Origin: Candidatus Proximibacter danicus
GTDB lineage: Bacteria; Pseudomonadota; Gammaproteobacteria; Burkholderiales; Rhodocyclaceae
Reading direction: 5' to 3'
Assembly (NCBI GenBank): GCA_016710885.1
Contig: JADJUC010000002.1
Location: 62,001 to 126,000 of the forward strand
DNA length: 64,000 bases
The notes under the pieces are model-generated. The model made no database searches and was not told the DNA's origin. It saw nothing but the letters and a program-made list of their open reading frames with translations. Below are positions 53,432 to 62,515 of the stretch, piece after piece (position 1 is the stretch's first letter; the number at the start of each line of letters is the position of its first letter). Made by a program: the position numbers and the translations under genes.

Positions 53432-55315
53432 TTAAGAAAATTCAAGCGCCCGCATGCTGCTCCCGCGCCCATCCATGCCGGCCTGCTGACCAAGATCCGA
53501 CAAAAGCTCTTTCATATCGAGAATCAGCACGATCTGGCCGTTGGAGAGCGTGGTAACGCCCGCAACTCCCTTGGGGCGGAAGTCCTCGAGGGATTTGATA
53601 ACCGCATCGTCACGGCCGGCAAAGTTGTCTACCGCCAGAATGAAGCTCCGCTCAGAGGTCTGCATCAACACGCCATACTCCGGTGGTTGATCCTGTGGCC
53701 ACCCCAGAAGCTTGGCCAGCGAAACAACCGGCAGTATCTCGCCACGCACCACCAATGTCGCTTTGCCACCTACCTCCTGCAATTTTTCATGCTCAATCGG
53801 CAGGATTTCGCGAACCAGCGATAGCGGCAAAGCGAAAGGCTGATCGCCAAGCAACACCAGCAACACCGGCAGGATAGCCAGCGTCAGCGGTAGCGAGATA
53901 ATGAACACACTGCCCTTGCCCGGTTCCGAACGGATATCGATGTTGCCATTGAGCTTCTGGATATTGGTCTTCACCACATCCATGCCAACGCCTCGCCCTG
54001 AAACGTCCGAAACCTGAGTCTTGGTTGAAAAACCCGGCAGGAAAATCAGGTGCAGGCTCTGGCGCTCATCGAGCGTGTTTGCTTCTTCTTCAGAAATCAG
54101 GCCTTTTTCAATGGCTTTGGCACGAATTCGTTCGGCACTCATACCTCGACCATCGTCAGCGATGATCAGCATGATGTGGTCGCCTTCCTGGCGCGCCTCC
54201 AGCCGTACGACAGACTTCGATGGTTTTCCTGCAGCCAAGCGCTCTTCACTATCCTCAACACCGTGGTCGACCGCGTTACGGATCAAGTGAATCAGCGGAT
54301 CGGCCAGATCCTCGATCATGGTCTTGTCGACTTCAGTTTCTTCGCCAGAGAGCACCAGCTCGACATCCTTGCCTAGCTGGCGAGCCAAGTCGCGGGCAAT
54401 ACGCGGATATTTCTGGAACAGGCGACCAATCGGCTGCATCCGCGTTTTCATCACGGAGTTCTGCAAATCGGAAACCAGCAGATCAAGCTGAGAAACCGCT
54501 TGATCAAGGGCGTGCAAAGTTTCGGAATCGGTTTTCCCGGCAAGAATGTCAGCCCTGAGGCTGGTCAGGCGGTTCTTCATCAAACCGATCTCACCCGACA
54601 GGTTAAGCACCTGATCGAGCCGCGAGGTATCCACGCGAATCGTATTTTCACGTGTCGCTGCACGCTCCTCTACTCGTCGCCCCGCGCCCGCCTTCTCTGG
54701 CGCGCCGGGCTTGTCAGTGCCGCGACGACCATAAGGGGGGGGTGACGCCGACTGCGGAGCTGTATCGACCTTGGCGATGACTTCGGTTGATGCTGCGGGT
54801 TGAGCCGTCATCGTACCGGTCACCGCGCCGTGCAAGGCCTGCCAGTCCGGGCCTTCCTGAGCAGCTGCCGCTGCCACCGACTCGGCGGCTGCCACGGGAG
54901 GAGGAGCCGCAGCCGGGGCAGCATCGTCCTCCAGCGCCCGGCGCAGGCCGCCCAGCACATCTTCGGGTGCCGGACGCGGCTGAACGCCCTGCCCCAGCTC
55001 ACCGAACATGTCGCGCACCCCTTTGGTTGCCGCCATGATGATGTCCATCAATTCAGGCGTTAGATGCATCTCGCCATTGCGCAGCCGGTCAAACAAATTT
55101 TCGGTCAGGTGGCAAAGTGTCACCAGCTCTGCTGCATTGAGAAAGCCAGCACCGCCCTTGACCGTATGAAATCCACGGAAAATATCATTCAGCAGCCGCT
55201 TGTCCTCGGGCATCCGCTCCAAGTCAACGAGCTTGTTGTCAACGTCAGACAACAAATCGTGCGCTTCCTGCAAAAAATCCTGCAGGAGGTCTTCCATTCC
55301 GGCGAAATCGCTCAT
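53432..55315 (-). CDS. cheA: Chemotaxis histidine kinase CheA
   Basis: A 627-residue kinase. The P1 HPt domain has the phospho-accepting His50 in FRGFHTVKGGAGF. Residues about 116-230 are an Ala/Pro-rich linker in which I cannot see a CheY/CheB-binding P2 domain. P3 dimerisation begins near ENTIRVDTSRLDQVLNLSGE. P4 ATPase has the N box HLIRNAVDHGVED and GRGVGMDVVKTNIQKLNG. P5, the CheW-like domain, covers the last 140 residues. ATG at 55315 has AGGAG 9 bp upstream. The last gene of the che operon, ending at an intrinsic terminator. Confidence 0.95.
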   Translation of the reverse strand: MSDFAGMEDLLQDFLQEAHDLLSDVDNKLVDLERMPEDKRLLNDIFRGFHTVKGGAGFLNAAELVTLCHLTENLFDRLRNGEMHLTPELMDIIMAATKGVRDMFGELGQGVQPRPAPEDVLGGLRRALEDDAAPAAAPPPVAAAESVAAAAAQEGPDWQALHGAVTGTMTAQPAASTEVIAKVDTAPQSASPPPYGRRGTDKPGAPEKAGAGRRVEERAATRENTIRVDTSRLDQVLNLSGEIGLMKNRLTSLRADILAGKTDSETLHALDQAVSQLDLLVSDLQNSVMKTRMQPIGRLFQKYPRIARDLARQLGKDVELVLSGEETEVDKTMIEDLADPLIHLIRNAVDHGVEDSEERLAAGKPSKSVVRLEARQEGDHIMLIIADDGRGMSAERIRAKAIEKGLISEEEANTLDERQSLHLIFLPGFSTKTQVSDVSGRGVGMDVVKTNIQKLNGNIDIRSEPGKGSVFIISLPLTLAILPVLLVLLGDQPFALPLSLVREILPIEHEKLQEVGGKATLVVRGEILPVVSLAKLLGWPQDQPPEYGVLMQTSERSFILAVDNFAGRDDAVIKSLEDFRPKGVAGVTTLSNGQIVLILDMKELLSDLGQQAGMDGRGSSMRALEFS

Positions 55316-55325
55316 CGTTCTTCTC

Positions 55326-56146
55326 CTAGAAGCCCAGGCTACCGAGCAGGTCATCAACCTGCTGCTGGTCCACAACTACGTCGCCACTATTTTCTGCATT
55401 GATCACCGGACCGTTCAGCAGGCTATTGACCGACTCTGTCCGTCGCTCACCCGGCATCACTTCGATAAGCGCCCCCATCAATTGCGATTCGAGTTCCTGG
55501 GCAAGGGTCACCACTCTCTTTATGACCTGCCCGGTCAAATCCTGGAAATCCTGCGCCATCATGATTTCCATCAGTTGCGCTTTGGTGCCGCCCGTTTTCT
55601 GCGGCAACTGGTCCTTCAGGAAAGCACGCGTTTCAGCTGCCAATTGTTTGAAATCATCGACGCCCATCTGGTTGGCGTAGACACGATCCCATCGGCTGGC
55701 CAGACCTTGTGCATCAACTTCCAGCGAGTCGATCAAGGGGTTGGCGACATCTGTGGCATTAAGCACCTTGCAGGCGGCCTGCTCGGTGAGATTGGCAATA
55801 TAGGCGAGTCGGTCCTTGGCGTCCGGAAGGGCCTCGACGGTCTGGGAAATCATCTTGTCGTAACCAAGCTCACGCAAGGTGTCGTGCAACTGGCGTGCCA
55901 TGTGCCCGACACGCTGAAATGCTTTTTCCTGACCGACCCACTCTTCCTCAGCAGGCGCATCGGGGCGCTAGCAGCCGGTGCGCCGGAAAAAGAATCGAAC
56001 AAAGCCTGTAGCTCATCCGAGTCGCCGACTTCGCGTGAGGTGCTCGCGGCGGGAGCCGAAACCGGAACGGTGGCCGGCTTAACGGGCGCCTGACCACTGG
56101 CAATACTGTCGAAGAGGGCTTCGAGATCTGAGGAATCGCTGCTCAT
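55326..56146 (-). CDS. cheZ: CheY-P phosphatase CheZ, frameshifted
   Basis: About 273 residues when restored. The N-terminal frame (from ATG 56146, AGGGAG 7 bp upstream) is low-complexity and contains DELQALFDSFSGAPAASAP. The frame breaks at GGGG 55962-55965 (+ strand). Adding one base gives APDAPAEEEWVGQEKAFQRV, then the CheZ body MARQLHDTLRELGYDKM. The catalytic-type segment MMAQDFQDLTGQVIKRVV (Gln in QDLTGQ) and the C-terminal CheY-binding helix VVDQQQVDDLLGSLGF are intact. It lies between cheY and cheA. Confidence 0.92.
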
Positions 56147-56161
56147 TGCCATCTCCCTGTC

Positions 56162-56557
56162 CTAAGCACCCTTGTCCATCTTTTCGAAAATCTTCTGTAA
56201 CTTCTCCGAAAGGGTGGCTGAGGTAAAGGGCTTGACGATGTAGCCGCTGGCCCCTGCTTGAGCGGCCGCGATAATGTTTTCCTTCTTGGCTTCGGCAGTA
56301 ATCATCAGCACCGGCAGGTGCTTGAGATTGGGCGTGGCACGAATCGTCTGTAACAAGGTAAGCCCATCCATGTTCGGCATGTTCCAGTCGGAAACAACAA
56401 AGTCAAAATCACCAGCCTGCAGCTTCTGCAGGGCTATAGCGCCATCCTCGGCCTCGTCGACGTTGACGAACCCAAGCTCCTTGAGCAGATTTCTCACGAT
56501 GCGCCGCATCGTCGAGAAATCGTCAACCACGAGGAATTTCATTTTTGGATCAGGCAT
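56162..56557 (-). CDS. cheY: Chemotaxis response regulator CheY
   Basis: A 131-residue single receiver. It has the acidic pair DD at 12-13, phospho-acceptor Asp57 in FVVSDWNMPNMDG, Thr in LMITAEAKKEN and Lys in YIVKPFTSATL. It is close to Escherichia/Pseudomonas flagellar CheY, including the NMPNMDG loop. FliM encoded here carries the matching N-terminal peptide. It is 15 bp upstream of cheZ. Confidence 0.97.
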   Translation of the reverse strand: MPDPKMKFLVVDDFSTMRRIVRNLLKELGFVNVDEAEDGAIALQKLQAGDFDFVVSDWNMPNMDGLTLLQTIRATPNLKHLPVLMITAEAKKENIIAAAQAGASGYIVKPFTSATLSEKLQKIFEKMDKGA

Positions 56558-56576
56558 GCTTCAAGCTCCAGTGTTC

Positions 56577-57512
56577 TTATCTTTCCAGCAACGGACGCAA
56601 GGTATCCGCCAGAATTTCCGCATCGAACTTGGCGACGTAGCCATCCACACCGACGGCTTTACCCATCGCCTTGTTGGCCTCTGAAGAAAGCGAAGAATGC
56701 ATGATCACCGCTACTCCATTGAAACGATTATCGGCCTTGATATTCTTTGTAAGCACGTAACCATCCATCTCGGGCATCTCGGCATCGACAAGAACCACGC
56801 GAATTTCATCGCGCAACTGCGTTCCCATCTGCACCGCATGTGCAGCAAGCGATTGCAAACGTGTCCATGCTTCAGATCCGTTGGTTGCATGCTTGTGCTT
56901 GACCCCCAACTTGTCTAGCACCTCTGTGATCTTGCGCCGGGCGACCAACGAATCGTCGACGAAGAATACGCCAACATCCTCTGATACGCGGGCCGGGGCA
57001 ACATCGACAATAACTGCCTCGCCAAAAGCATTGGCAAGAATCTGCTCAACGTCGAGGATGGAAACAAGATGTCCGCCCTCCAACTCAATCACGGCGGTAA
57101 TCAAGCCCAGGTTCGAGGCCAGAACGGTTTCTGGCGCCTTTACGCGCTCCCAGTCGACACGAATGATCCGGTCGACTTCGTGCACGAGGAATCCCAGTGT
57201 CCGCTTGGAATACTCCGCCACCATCATTGTCTTGCCAAGCCCTGGCGGCGCGCTACCCTCGAGGTCCAGATAGGACGACAGGGACAGAACGGGAATGACG
57301 TTGCCGCGCAGCGAGATCAGGCCCTCAACGCCCTTCGGCATATTCGGCGTACGCGTGATGTGCGGCGACCGACCGACCTCGCGTACTTTAAAAACGTTGA
57401 TTCCGAAGGTCTCGCGTGTCCCCAGCGAGAACAGCAGAATCTCCATCATGTTCGAGCCCGCCAGTCGCGTACGGGCATCGATACTTTCGAGCAGATTTCT
57501 CTTATCCGACAT
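56577..57512 (-). CDS. cheV: Chemotaxis protein CheV (first of two in tandem)
   Basis: A 311-residue protein: CheW-like domain (about 1-160) with LFSLGTRETFGINVFKVREV and GVEGLISLRGNVIPVLSL, then a receiver domain (about 175-311). The receiver has FFVDDSLVARRKITEV, phospho-acceptor Asp in VVLVDAEMPEMDG and VIMHSSLSSEANK. ATG at 57512 with GAGGGTG upstream. It couples receptors to CheA with adaptation by phosphorylation. It lies 8 bp after the other cheV. Confidence 0.95.
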   Translation of the reverse strand: MSDKRNLLESIDARTRLAGSNMMEILLFSLGTRETFGINVFKVREVGRSPHITRTPNMPKGVEGLISLRGNVIPVLSLSSYLDLEGSAPPGLGKTMMVAEYSKRTLGFLVHEVDRIIRVDWERVKAPETVLASNLGLITAVIELEGGHLVSILDVEQILANAFGEAVIVDVAPARVSEDVGVFFVDDSLVARRKITEVLDKLGVKHKHATNGSEAWTRLQSLAAHAVQMGTQLRDEIRVVLVDAEMPEMDGYVLTKNIKADNRFNGVAVIMHSSLSSEANKAMGKAVGVDGYVAKFDAEILADTLRPLLER

Positions 57513-57520
57513 ATCCACCC

Positions 57521-58516
57521 TCACACTCCAGCAAACAATTCCGGCTTGGCCGGCACGGGAAGGTCTTCCAGTCCGCCGGCAATGCGGCGCGCCAACGCTT
57601 CCGAGAGTTTCTGCGGCTCAAATTTGGCGACGTATTCGTCCACCCCAACCGACTTTCCAAGCTGCTGATTCGACATGCCCGACAAAGAAGAGTGCATGAT
57701 GACCGGAACCCCGATGAAGCGCGGATCGCTCTTGATCTTCTTGGTCAGGATATACCCGTCCATTTCTGGCATCTCGACGTCGGTGAGCACCAAGCTGATC
57801 ATCTCGCGAGGCTCTTTCCCGCAGCTGATTGCATATTCCGCTATTTTCTCAAGCTCCTGCCAAGCCTGCCGACCATTGACCGAAGCCACGTATTTAACGC
57901 CCATCAACTGCAGCGTCTTCTCGATCTGCTTGCGTGCAACAATCGAGTCATCAGCGAAAAAGACCAAGGCTTCCGGTTTATCCACCTTGACAACACTGCG
58001 GAACGCGACGTCGTCATCGTAGCGCGCAGTCTCTGCCAGCACTTTTTCAACGTCCATCATCATGACCAGACGATCGTCCTCAAGCTCGGTCACAGCCGTG
58101 ACGAGCCCGCCCATCTCCGCCATCAGCATTTCCGGAGGAACGCGCATCTGGCTCCAGTCCAAGCGCAGAATGGTATCGACACCTTCAACCAGGAAGCCCT
58201 GCGTATGGCCGTTGTATTCAGTGACGATCATGATGTCACGCGGCGTCTCTGTCTGAACCCCGGCATATTTTGCAAGATCGATGACCGGCACCAAGACACC
58301 GCGCAGACTGACCATCCCTTCCACTGCCGTCGGCATCTCTGGTGCAGACGTAATCGGCGGGGTGCGCATAACCTCGCGCACTTTGAAAACGTTGATGCCA
58401 AAAGTTTCCTTTCTTCCCGTCCGCGTATCGCGGCCCAAAAAGAAAAGCAGAATTTCTAGCTTGTTCGTGCCGGCCAGCTTGGTGCGTGCATCAATACTTT
58501 TCAGCAGTTCGGACAT
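57521..58516 (-). CDS. cheV: Chemotaxis protein CheV (second of two in tandem)
   Basis: A 331-residue CheW-receiver protein. The CheW part contains LFFLGRDTRTGRKETFGINV, with an insertion of about 7 residues compared with the neighbouring CheV, and GMVSLRGVLVPVIDLAKYAG. The receiver part has FFADDSIVARKQIEKTL, VLTDVEMPEMDGYILTKKIK and VIMHSSLSGMSNQQLGKSVG. The two CheVs share the same plan but are clearly diverged, suggesting an old duplication. It is 107 bp downstream of an MCP gene. Confidence 0.95.
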   Translation of the reverse strand: MSELLKSIDARTKLAGTNKLEILLFFLGRDTRTGRKETFGINVFKVREVMRTPPITSAPEMPTAVEGMVSLRGVLVPVIDLAKYAGVQTETPRDIMIVTEYNGHTQGFLVEGVDTILRLDWSQMRVPPEMLMAEMGGLVTAVTELEDDRLVMMMDVEKVLAETARYDDDVAFRSVVKVDKPEALVFFADDSIVARKQIEKTLQLMGVKYVASVNGRQAWQELEKIAEYAISCGKEPREMISLVLTDVEMPEMDGYILTKKIKSDPRFIGVPVIMHSSLSGMSNQQLGKSVGVDEYVAKFEPQKLSEALARRIAGGLEDLPVPAKPELFAGV

Positions 58517-58575
58517 AACTGAACCCCTTCTGGAAACGAGGCATCTCGCGTCACTGTATGTTAATCGATCATTCT

Positions 58576-58594
58576 GGCTGACACCATGTCAGCC
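58576..58594 (-). terminator. Hairpin between MCP gene and cheV
   Basis: A perfect stem GGCTGACA/TGTCAGCC with a 3-base loop, preceded by a GCGT-A4-ACGC mini-hairpin. No clean T tract follows, so it is a candidate attenuator more than a full terminator. Confidence 0.45.
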
Positions 58595-58623
58595 GCGTAA
58601 AAACGCAAGCGTGTGCGTCAGAA

Positions 58624-60321
58624 TCAGACTTCGGTTTTATAGCCAATCCGGAACCCACCCCAGTGCCGTCCCTTCACCATTACCGGCGCCGAAATGTCAT
58701 GCATGATTTCACCGGTATCTCGCCGATAGGTTTGCAGCAGGAACGGCTGCCGGTGGTCGCCGCAACGTTTGCCAACCGGGTCATCAAAAACGCGCTTGGT
58801 CCGATTATTCACGAAATCGACTTTTTCGTCGCCGGATAGAGGCTGGGCAAAGCGCTTATTGTGGGTCGGCACATATCCCTTGCGATCGCAAGCAATCGCG
58901 TAAACCAGCCATTTGTTTTGATCCAGCAGTTGTTCCTGCAGAGGTATCAGCACCTGATCTGTCAGATCATCGAATTTTGTTTTGAACTTCGGTGGCTTGG
59001 TATTGGCGATTGGCTGGTAATTCTGGTCAAACATATCCTCAAGGCGGATTCGCCCGGAATCAATCGCCTTATCGAGAATCGCGCCGATATCGATCGCAGC
59101 GCGCTGAACGATAGGAGGCATACGCGCATGCGTCTGCACTGCCTGCTCGCCCGCTGCACCCAGCTTGAATACGTTGCCGATTTCCTTAAGATTGGTGGCA
59201 AGGTACTCCAGTTGGTCCGCCTCTCGTAGCGCCTTTTCGGAAGCGGTACTGTTGGCTTCAGCCATCGACATGATGCTGCGGACATGGTCGGCAATATCTT
59301 GCCCGGAGCGACTCTGCTCATCGATCGCAGCAGCAATCGCATCCACTTTTTCCATCGTTCCGCGGGCACCACGATTGATCCGCTCGAGCGAATCTGCCGC
59401 CTGCTGCGCCAGATCAGCACCATTTTTGGCCTGCCCGGTACCGGCGGCAATACTCACGATCGCGCTCTGGGTCTCCCCCTGTATCGCGGAGATCATGCTG
59501 CTGATTTCACCGGTCGCCTGCGATGTACGCTCGGCCAGCTTGCGAACCTCATCGGCGACCACGGCAAAACCGCGCCCCTGTTCGCCAGCACGAGCAGCCT
59601 CAATGGCAGCATTGAGGGCCAGCAGATTGGTTTGATCGGCAATCTCGCGAATCGTCTGGACAATACCGCTGATAGCCTTCGAGCGTTCGCCCAGAATACA
59701 AACCACCTCGGAGGACTGGGTGACCGAAGCAGCGATCTTTTCCATTTCAGCAGAAGCTTTCTGGACGATCACCATGCCTTCTGCGGACAGCCCACTGGCA
59801 GATTCAGCGATCTGCGCGGTATCGCTGGCGTTGGCACTAACTTGATGCATTCGCTCGGTTAGCTGATTCATGGCTGAGGCTGCGGCCAATGCAGCATCGC
59901 GCTGCTGATTGGAGCCGGCAGCCACCGTATTGGCCTCCTGGATGAGAAGCGACGAAGCACGCGCAACCTCAACGGAATTGAAAAAGACCTTGCCAATGAT
60001 TGTCGAAATACTGGCCATCAACTTGTTGAAGGCCGCGGCAGTCGCGGCAATTTCATCCCCACCTGACTCCGGAACGCGTCGCGTCAGGTCACCATCCATA
60101 TAGATGCTCTCGATCACCGCGCGCTGTTCCTGCAGACGGCGCACCAGCGCCCCTTCGAGCATCATCGCCAGAAAAATCGCAATCACAAAGAGCGCGGCCG
60201 CGCCAATCGCTAGGCCCTGGTTCCCAGAACCGAAGACTCCCGGGCCAAAAATAAGGATGCCGGCAGCGAGCCCTGCAAGCGCCAGAAAACCTGCGCGAAT
60301 CTTCCAAGCCAAGCTGTTCAT
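58624..60321 (-). CDS. Methyl-accepting chemotaxis protein with C-terminal Cache-like sensory domain
   Basis: A 565-residue receptor of unusual order. Two N-terminal membrane helices (about 8-30 and 36-56) are joined by a very short loop, so there is no periplasmic ligand domain. A HAMP-like linker leads into the methyl-accepting coiled coil, with its tip at about 226-256 (REIADQTNLLALNAAIEAAR, AGEQGRGFAVVADEVRKLAE). After the signalling domain a C-terminal cytoplasmic domain follows (about 415-565). It has CDRKGYVPTHNKRFAQP, FVNNRTKRVFDDPVGKRCGDH and GRHWGGFRIGY, which resembles single-Cache sensory modules. It has its own sigma28 promoter. Ligand unknown. Confidence 0.88.
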   Translation of the reverse strand: MNSLAWKIRAGFLALAGLAAGILIFGPGVFGSGNQGLAIGAAALFVIAIFLAMMLEGALVRRLQEQRAVIESIYMDGDLTRRVPESGGDEIAATAAAFNKLMASISTIIGKVFFNSVEVARASSLLIQEANTVAAGSNQQRDAALAAASAMNQLTERMHQVSANASDTAQIAESASGLSAEGMVIVQKASAEMEKIAASVTQSSEVVCILGERSKAISGIVQTIREIADQTNLLALNAAIEAARAGEQGRGFAVVADEVRKLAERTSQATGEISSMISAIQGETQSAIVSIAAGTGQAKNGADLAQQAADSLERINRGARGTMEKVDAIAAAIDEQSRSGQDIADHVRSIMSMAEANSTASEKALREADQLEYLATNLKEIGNVFKLGAAGEQAVQTHARMPPIVQRAAIDIGAILDKAIDSGRIRLEDMFDQNYQPIANTKPPKFKTKFDDLTDQVLIPLQEQLLDQNKWLVYAIACDRKGYVPTHNKRFAQPLSGDEKVDFVNNRTKRVFDDPVGKRCGDHRQPFLLQTYRRDTGEIMHDISAPVMVKGRHWGGFRIGYKTEV

Positions 60322-60381
60322 TGCGTACTATCCCTTGTCATTGCTGTTATCGCCACCTCTTAAAGAGGCACGCGTATCGAT

Positions 60382-60408
60382 TCTACGGCACCACCAACAC
60401 ATCCTTTA
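60382..60408 (-). promoter_or_regulatory. Sigma28 (FliA) promoter of the MCP gene
   Basis: Minus strand TAAA (60408-60405), 15 bases, GCCGTAGA (60389-60382), 61 bp before the MCP start. It would give an internal FliA-dependent entry for MCP-cheV-cheV-cheY-cheZ-cheA. Confidence 0.8.
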
Positions 60409-60433
60409 GCAACGGCGCAACAAAGCGGAAACC

Positions 60434-60739
60434 TCAAAGAATCCGGAACAGCTTCCCGAAGTTGGCAATATCGAGAACTTGCTTGACGGCACCACGCACA
60501 TTGGAAAGTGTCAGCGCCTTGTTCGCAGCACCTGCCTTGTCACGCAACATCAACAACATGCCAAGCGCCGAACTATCGAGATAGTCTACCCCGCCCATAT
60601 CAATGTTCAATGCACGGACAGCTGCATCGGCAATGACCTGCTCATAGGCAGCCCGAAACTCCCGATGCGCATTGAAATCGAAACGGCCTGACAATTTCAG
60701 GTCTGCGCTGCCGGAATCCATGCTGACACTTGTTTGCAT
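60434..60739 (-). CDS. STAS-domain protein
   Basis: A 101-residue single STAS domain, as in anti-sigma factor antagonists. The phospho-site-like loop is YLDSSALGMLLMLRDKAG, with Ser in DSSALG. It starts MQTSVSMDSGSADLKLSGRF. It sits between cheB and the MCP gene, 38 bp after cheB. Stand-alone STAS proteins are common in chemotaxis clusters of Beta- and Gammaproteobacteria, but their role is not defined. Confidence 0.88.
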   Translation of the reverse strand: MQTSVSMDSGSADLKLSGRFDFNAHREFRAAYEQVIADAAVRALNIDMGGVDYLDSSALGMLLMLRDKAGAANKALTLSNVRGAVKQVLDIANFGKLFRIL

Positions 60740-60777
60740 AACAATCTCCCTTTATTACTTTAGTGCTATCGGCTCAA

Positions 60778-61830
60778 CTATGCCACACTCCGCGCCACGC
60801 AGGCGAGCACGCGGCCCGACATATTCTCGAGGCTGACCACTTCTTCCACAGCCCCTACCAACGCGGCCTCGCGCGGCATGCCATAAACCACACAACTTGC
60901 TTCATCCTGACCAAAAGTGTGCGCCCCGGCCTGACGCATACGCAGCAAGCCGTGCGCACCGTCCTTGCCCATACCCGTCAGGATCACCCCAAAAGCCTTA
61001 TGACCGAGGAGTTGCGCGGCGGAATCAAAGAGCACATCCACTGACGGCCGATGACGGTTGACGGGTGCCGTCGACAACAATTCGGTGAAATAACCCACCC
61101 CTTGCCGCCGAATCTGCAAATGCGAATGCCCGGGCGCAATGTATACCACCCCTCGCTCAAGCGGCTCGCCGCCTTGCGCTTCTATTACGCGGGGCGCACA
61201 CAGCGCGTCGAGGCGTTTTGCGAACGAGGCAGTAAAACTCTCAGGCATATGCTGCACGATCAGCGTCGGCGGACAGTCAGCAGGAAAGCCGAGAAGAACA
61301 TCCTTGATCGCCTCAGTACCGCCTGTCGAAGCGCCAATCAATATGATTTTCCCGTCGCCGTTGGAACGGATCGCAAGCGGAGGGGCTGGAATCCGGGCTG
61401 GCACTTGAGACGCTACAGGGGAACGATGCAAACGTGCCACGGCAGCTGCGCGCAGTTTTTCTGTCAGTTCCTCGGCGTAATCTCCCATTGATGCTGCGCT
61501 GTCCGCACGCGGCTTACCGATAAAGTCGATGGCACCAAGTTCAAGTGCGCGCAGCGTGGTTTCCGAGCCTGCCGCAGTAAAAGCCGAAACCATGACCACA
61601 CGCGTCGGGCGCAGGCGCATCAGTCGGTCAAGAAATTCCAGACCATCCATGCGCGGCATCTGGACATCCAGTGTCACCACATCGGGGTTCAGCGATTTGA
61701 TCATTTCTCGCGCAACCAATGCATCCGGCGCGCTCCCTACTACCTCCAGATCGGGAGCAGCATTGATCAGGTCGGTAAGCAACCTGCGCATCGCCGTGGA
61801 ATCATCAACAACAAGAACCCTTGTTTTCAT
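60778..61830 (-). CDS. cheB: Receptor methylesterase CheB
   Basis: A 350-residue protein. The receiver domain (about 1-120) has phospho-acceptor Asp55 in VVTLDVQMPRMDG. The C-terminal methylesterase domain shows the catalytic triad contexts: Ser in IGASTGGTEAIK, His in IVQHMPESFTASFA, Asp in ILTGMGKDGAHG. It demethylates and deamidates MCP glutamates. ATG at 61830 is the start of MKTRVLVVDDS; an in-frame TTG lies 9 bp earlier. Confidence 0.96.
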   Translation of the reverse strand: MKTRVLVVDDSTAMRRLLTDLINAAPDLEVVGSAPDALVAREMIKSLNPDVVTLDVQMPRMDGLEFLDRLMRLRPTRVVMVSAFTAAGSETTLRALELGAIDFIGKPRADSAASMGDYAEELTEKLRAAAVARLHRSPVASQVPARIPAPPLAIRSNGDGKIILIGASTGGTEAIKDVLLGFPADCPPTLIVQHMPESFTASFAKRLDALCAPRVIEAQGGEPLERGVVYIAPGHSHLQIRRQGVGYFTELLSTAPVNRHRPSVDVLFDSAAQLLGHKAFGVILTGMGKDGAHGLLRMRQAGAHTFGQDEASCVVYGMPREAALVGAVEEVVSLENMSGRVLACVARSVA

Positions 61831-61852
61831 CGTTATCAACTATCGCCAAAGA

Positions 61853-62515
61853 TCAGGTAAAGAGTTCGATATCGCCCGCAACCTCGGAACGAGAAAGGCG
61901 GGAACGGTATTCCTTTTCGCGGCTGAACAAGGTGTCGTTGTGTACCCGGTGCAGTTTGCGCACCAAGACCCGCCCGCTGTTCGGGAAATAATAGATTTTG
62001 CGCGGGTAGGAATCGAGCAGATCCTTGGCCATGACAGGTATTTTTTCCATCTGCAGAAAGTTCAGAACAAACTCGGCATTGCGAGCGCCAACGTTACTCG
62101 ACGTCAGACTTTCGAGGACGGCACCGCCACCAAACACCTTGGCTTCAAGACGATTTCGACGCGCGCCATTCTTCAGCAGATGGTTGATCAACACCTCCAT
62201 CGCATAGGTTCCATAGCGGGCAGAATTGCTGGCTACATCCTTGCCGCCCTCATCGGGCAACATGAAGTGGTTCATGCCACCAATGCCGCTTTCAGTATCA
62301 CGGATGCAGGCAGCAACACAGGAGCCCAGCACCGTTACCAGTACCATCTCTTTCTGGGTAACAAAATATTCTCCGGGCAAGATTTTCGCTGCCGGCGAAT
62401 CAAAGCTGCGGTCATGGTAAAGGTTGGTCGCAAACCCCTCTACATAGCCATCGTCTGGTGCCGGCCGCGAATAGCGCGTCCCGGAACGGTCAACGGGTTC
62501 GCTGGGCGAGTTCAT
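61853..62515 (-). CDS. cheD: Chemoreceptor glutamine deamidase CheD
   Basis: A 220-residue protein. The catalytic Cys is in VTVLGSCVAACIRD and the His in GGMNHFMLP. Further family blocks are YGTYAMEVLINHLLKNGARR and AKVFGGGAVL. The start at 62515 (MNSPSEPVDRSGTRYS) lies within the cheR 3' end, a 26 bp overlap. It is followed by cheB after 22 bp. Confidence 0.94.
   Translation of the reverse strand: MNSPSEPVDRSGTRYSRPAPDDGYVEGFATNLYHDRSFDSPAAKILPGEYFVTQKEMVLVTVLGSCVAACIRDTESGIGGMNHFMLPDEGGKDVASNSARYGTYAMEVLINHLLKNGARRNRLEAKVFGGGAVLESLTSSNVGARNAEFVLNFLQMEKIPVMAKDLLDSYPRKIYYFPNSGRVLVRKLHRVHNDTLFSREKEYRSRLSRSEVAGDIELFT

Noticed and set aside
60766..60773. GCCGATAG, a near-perfect sigma28 -10 box, before the STAS gene
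   Set aside because: The bases 15 positions upstream read CGGA-like, not TAAA, and lie in the end of cheB; no promoter is called.
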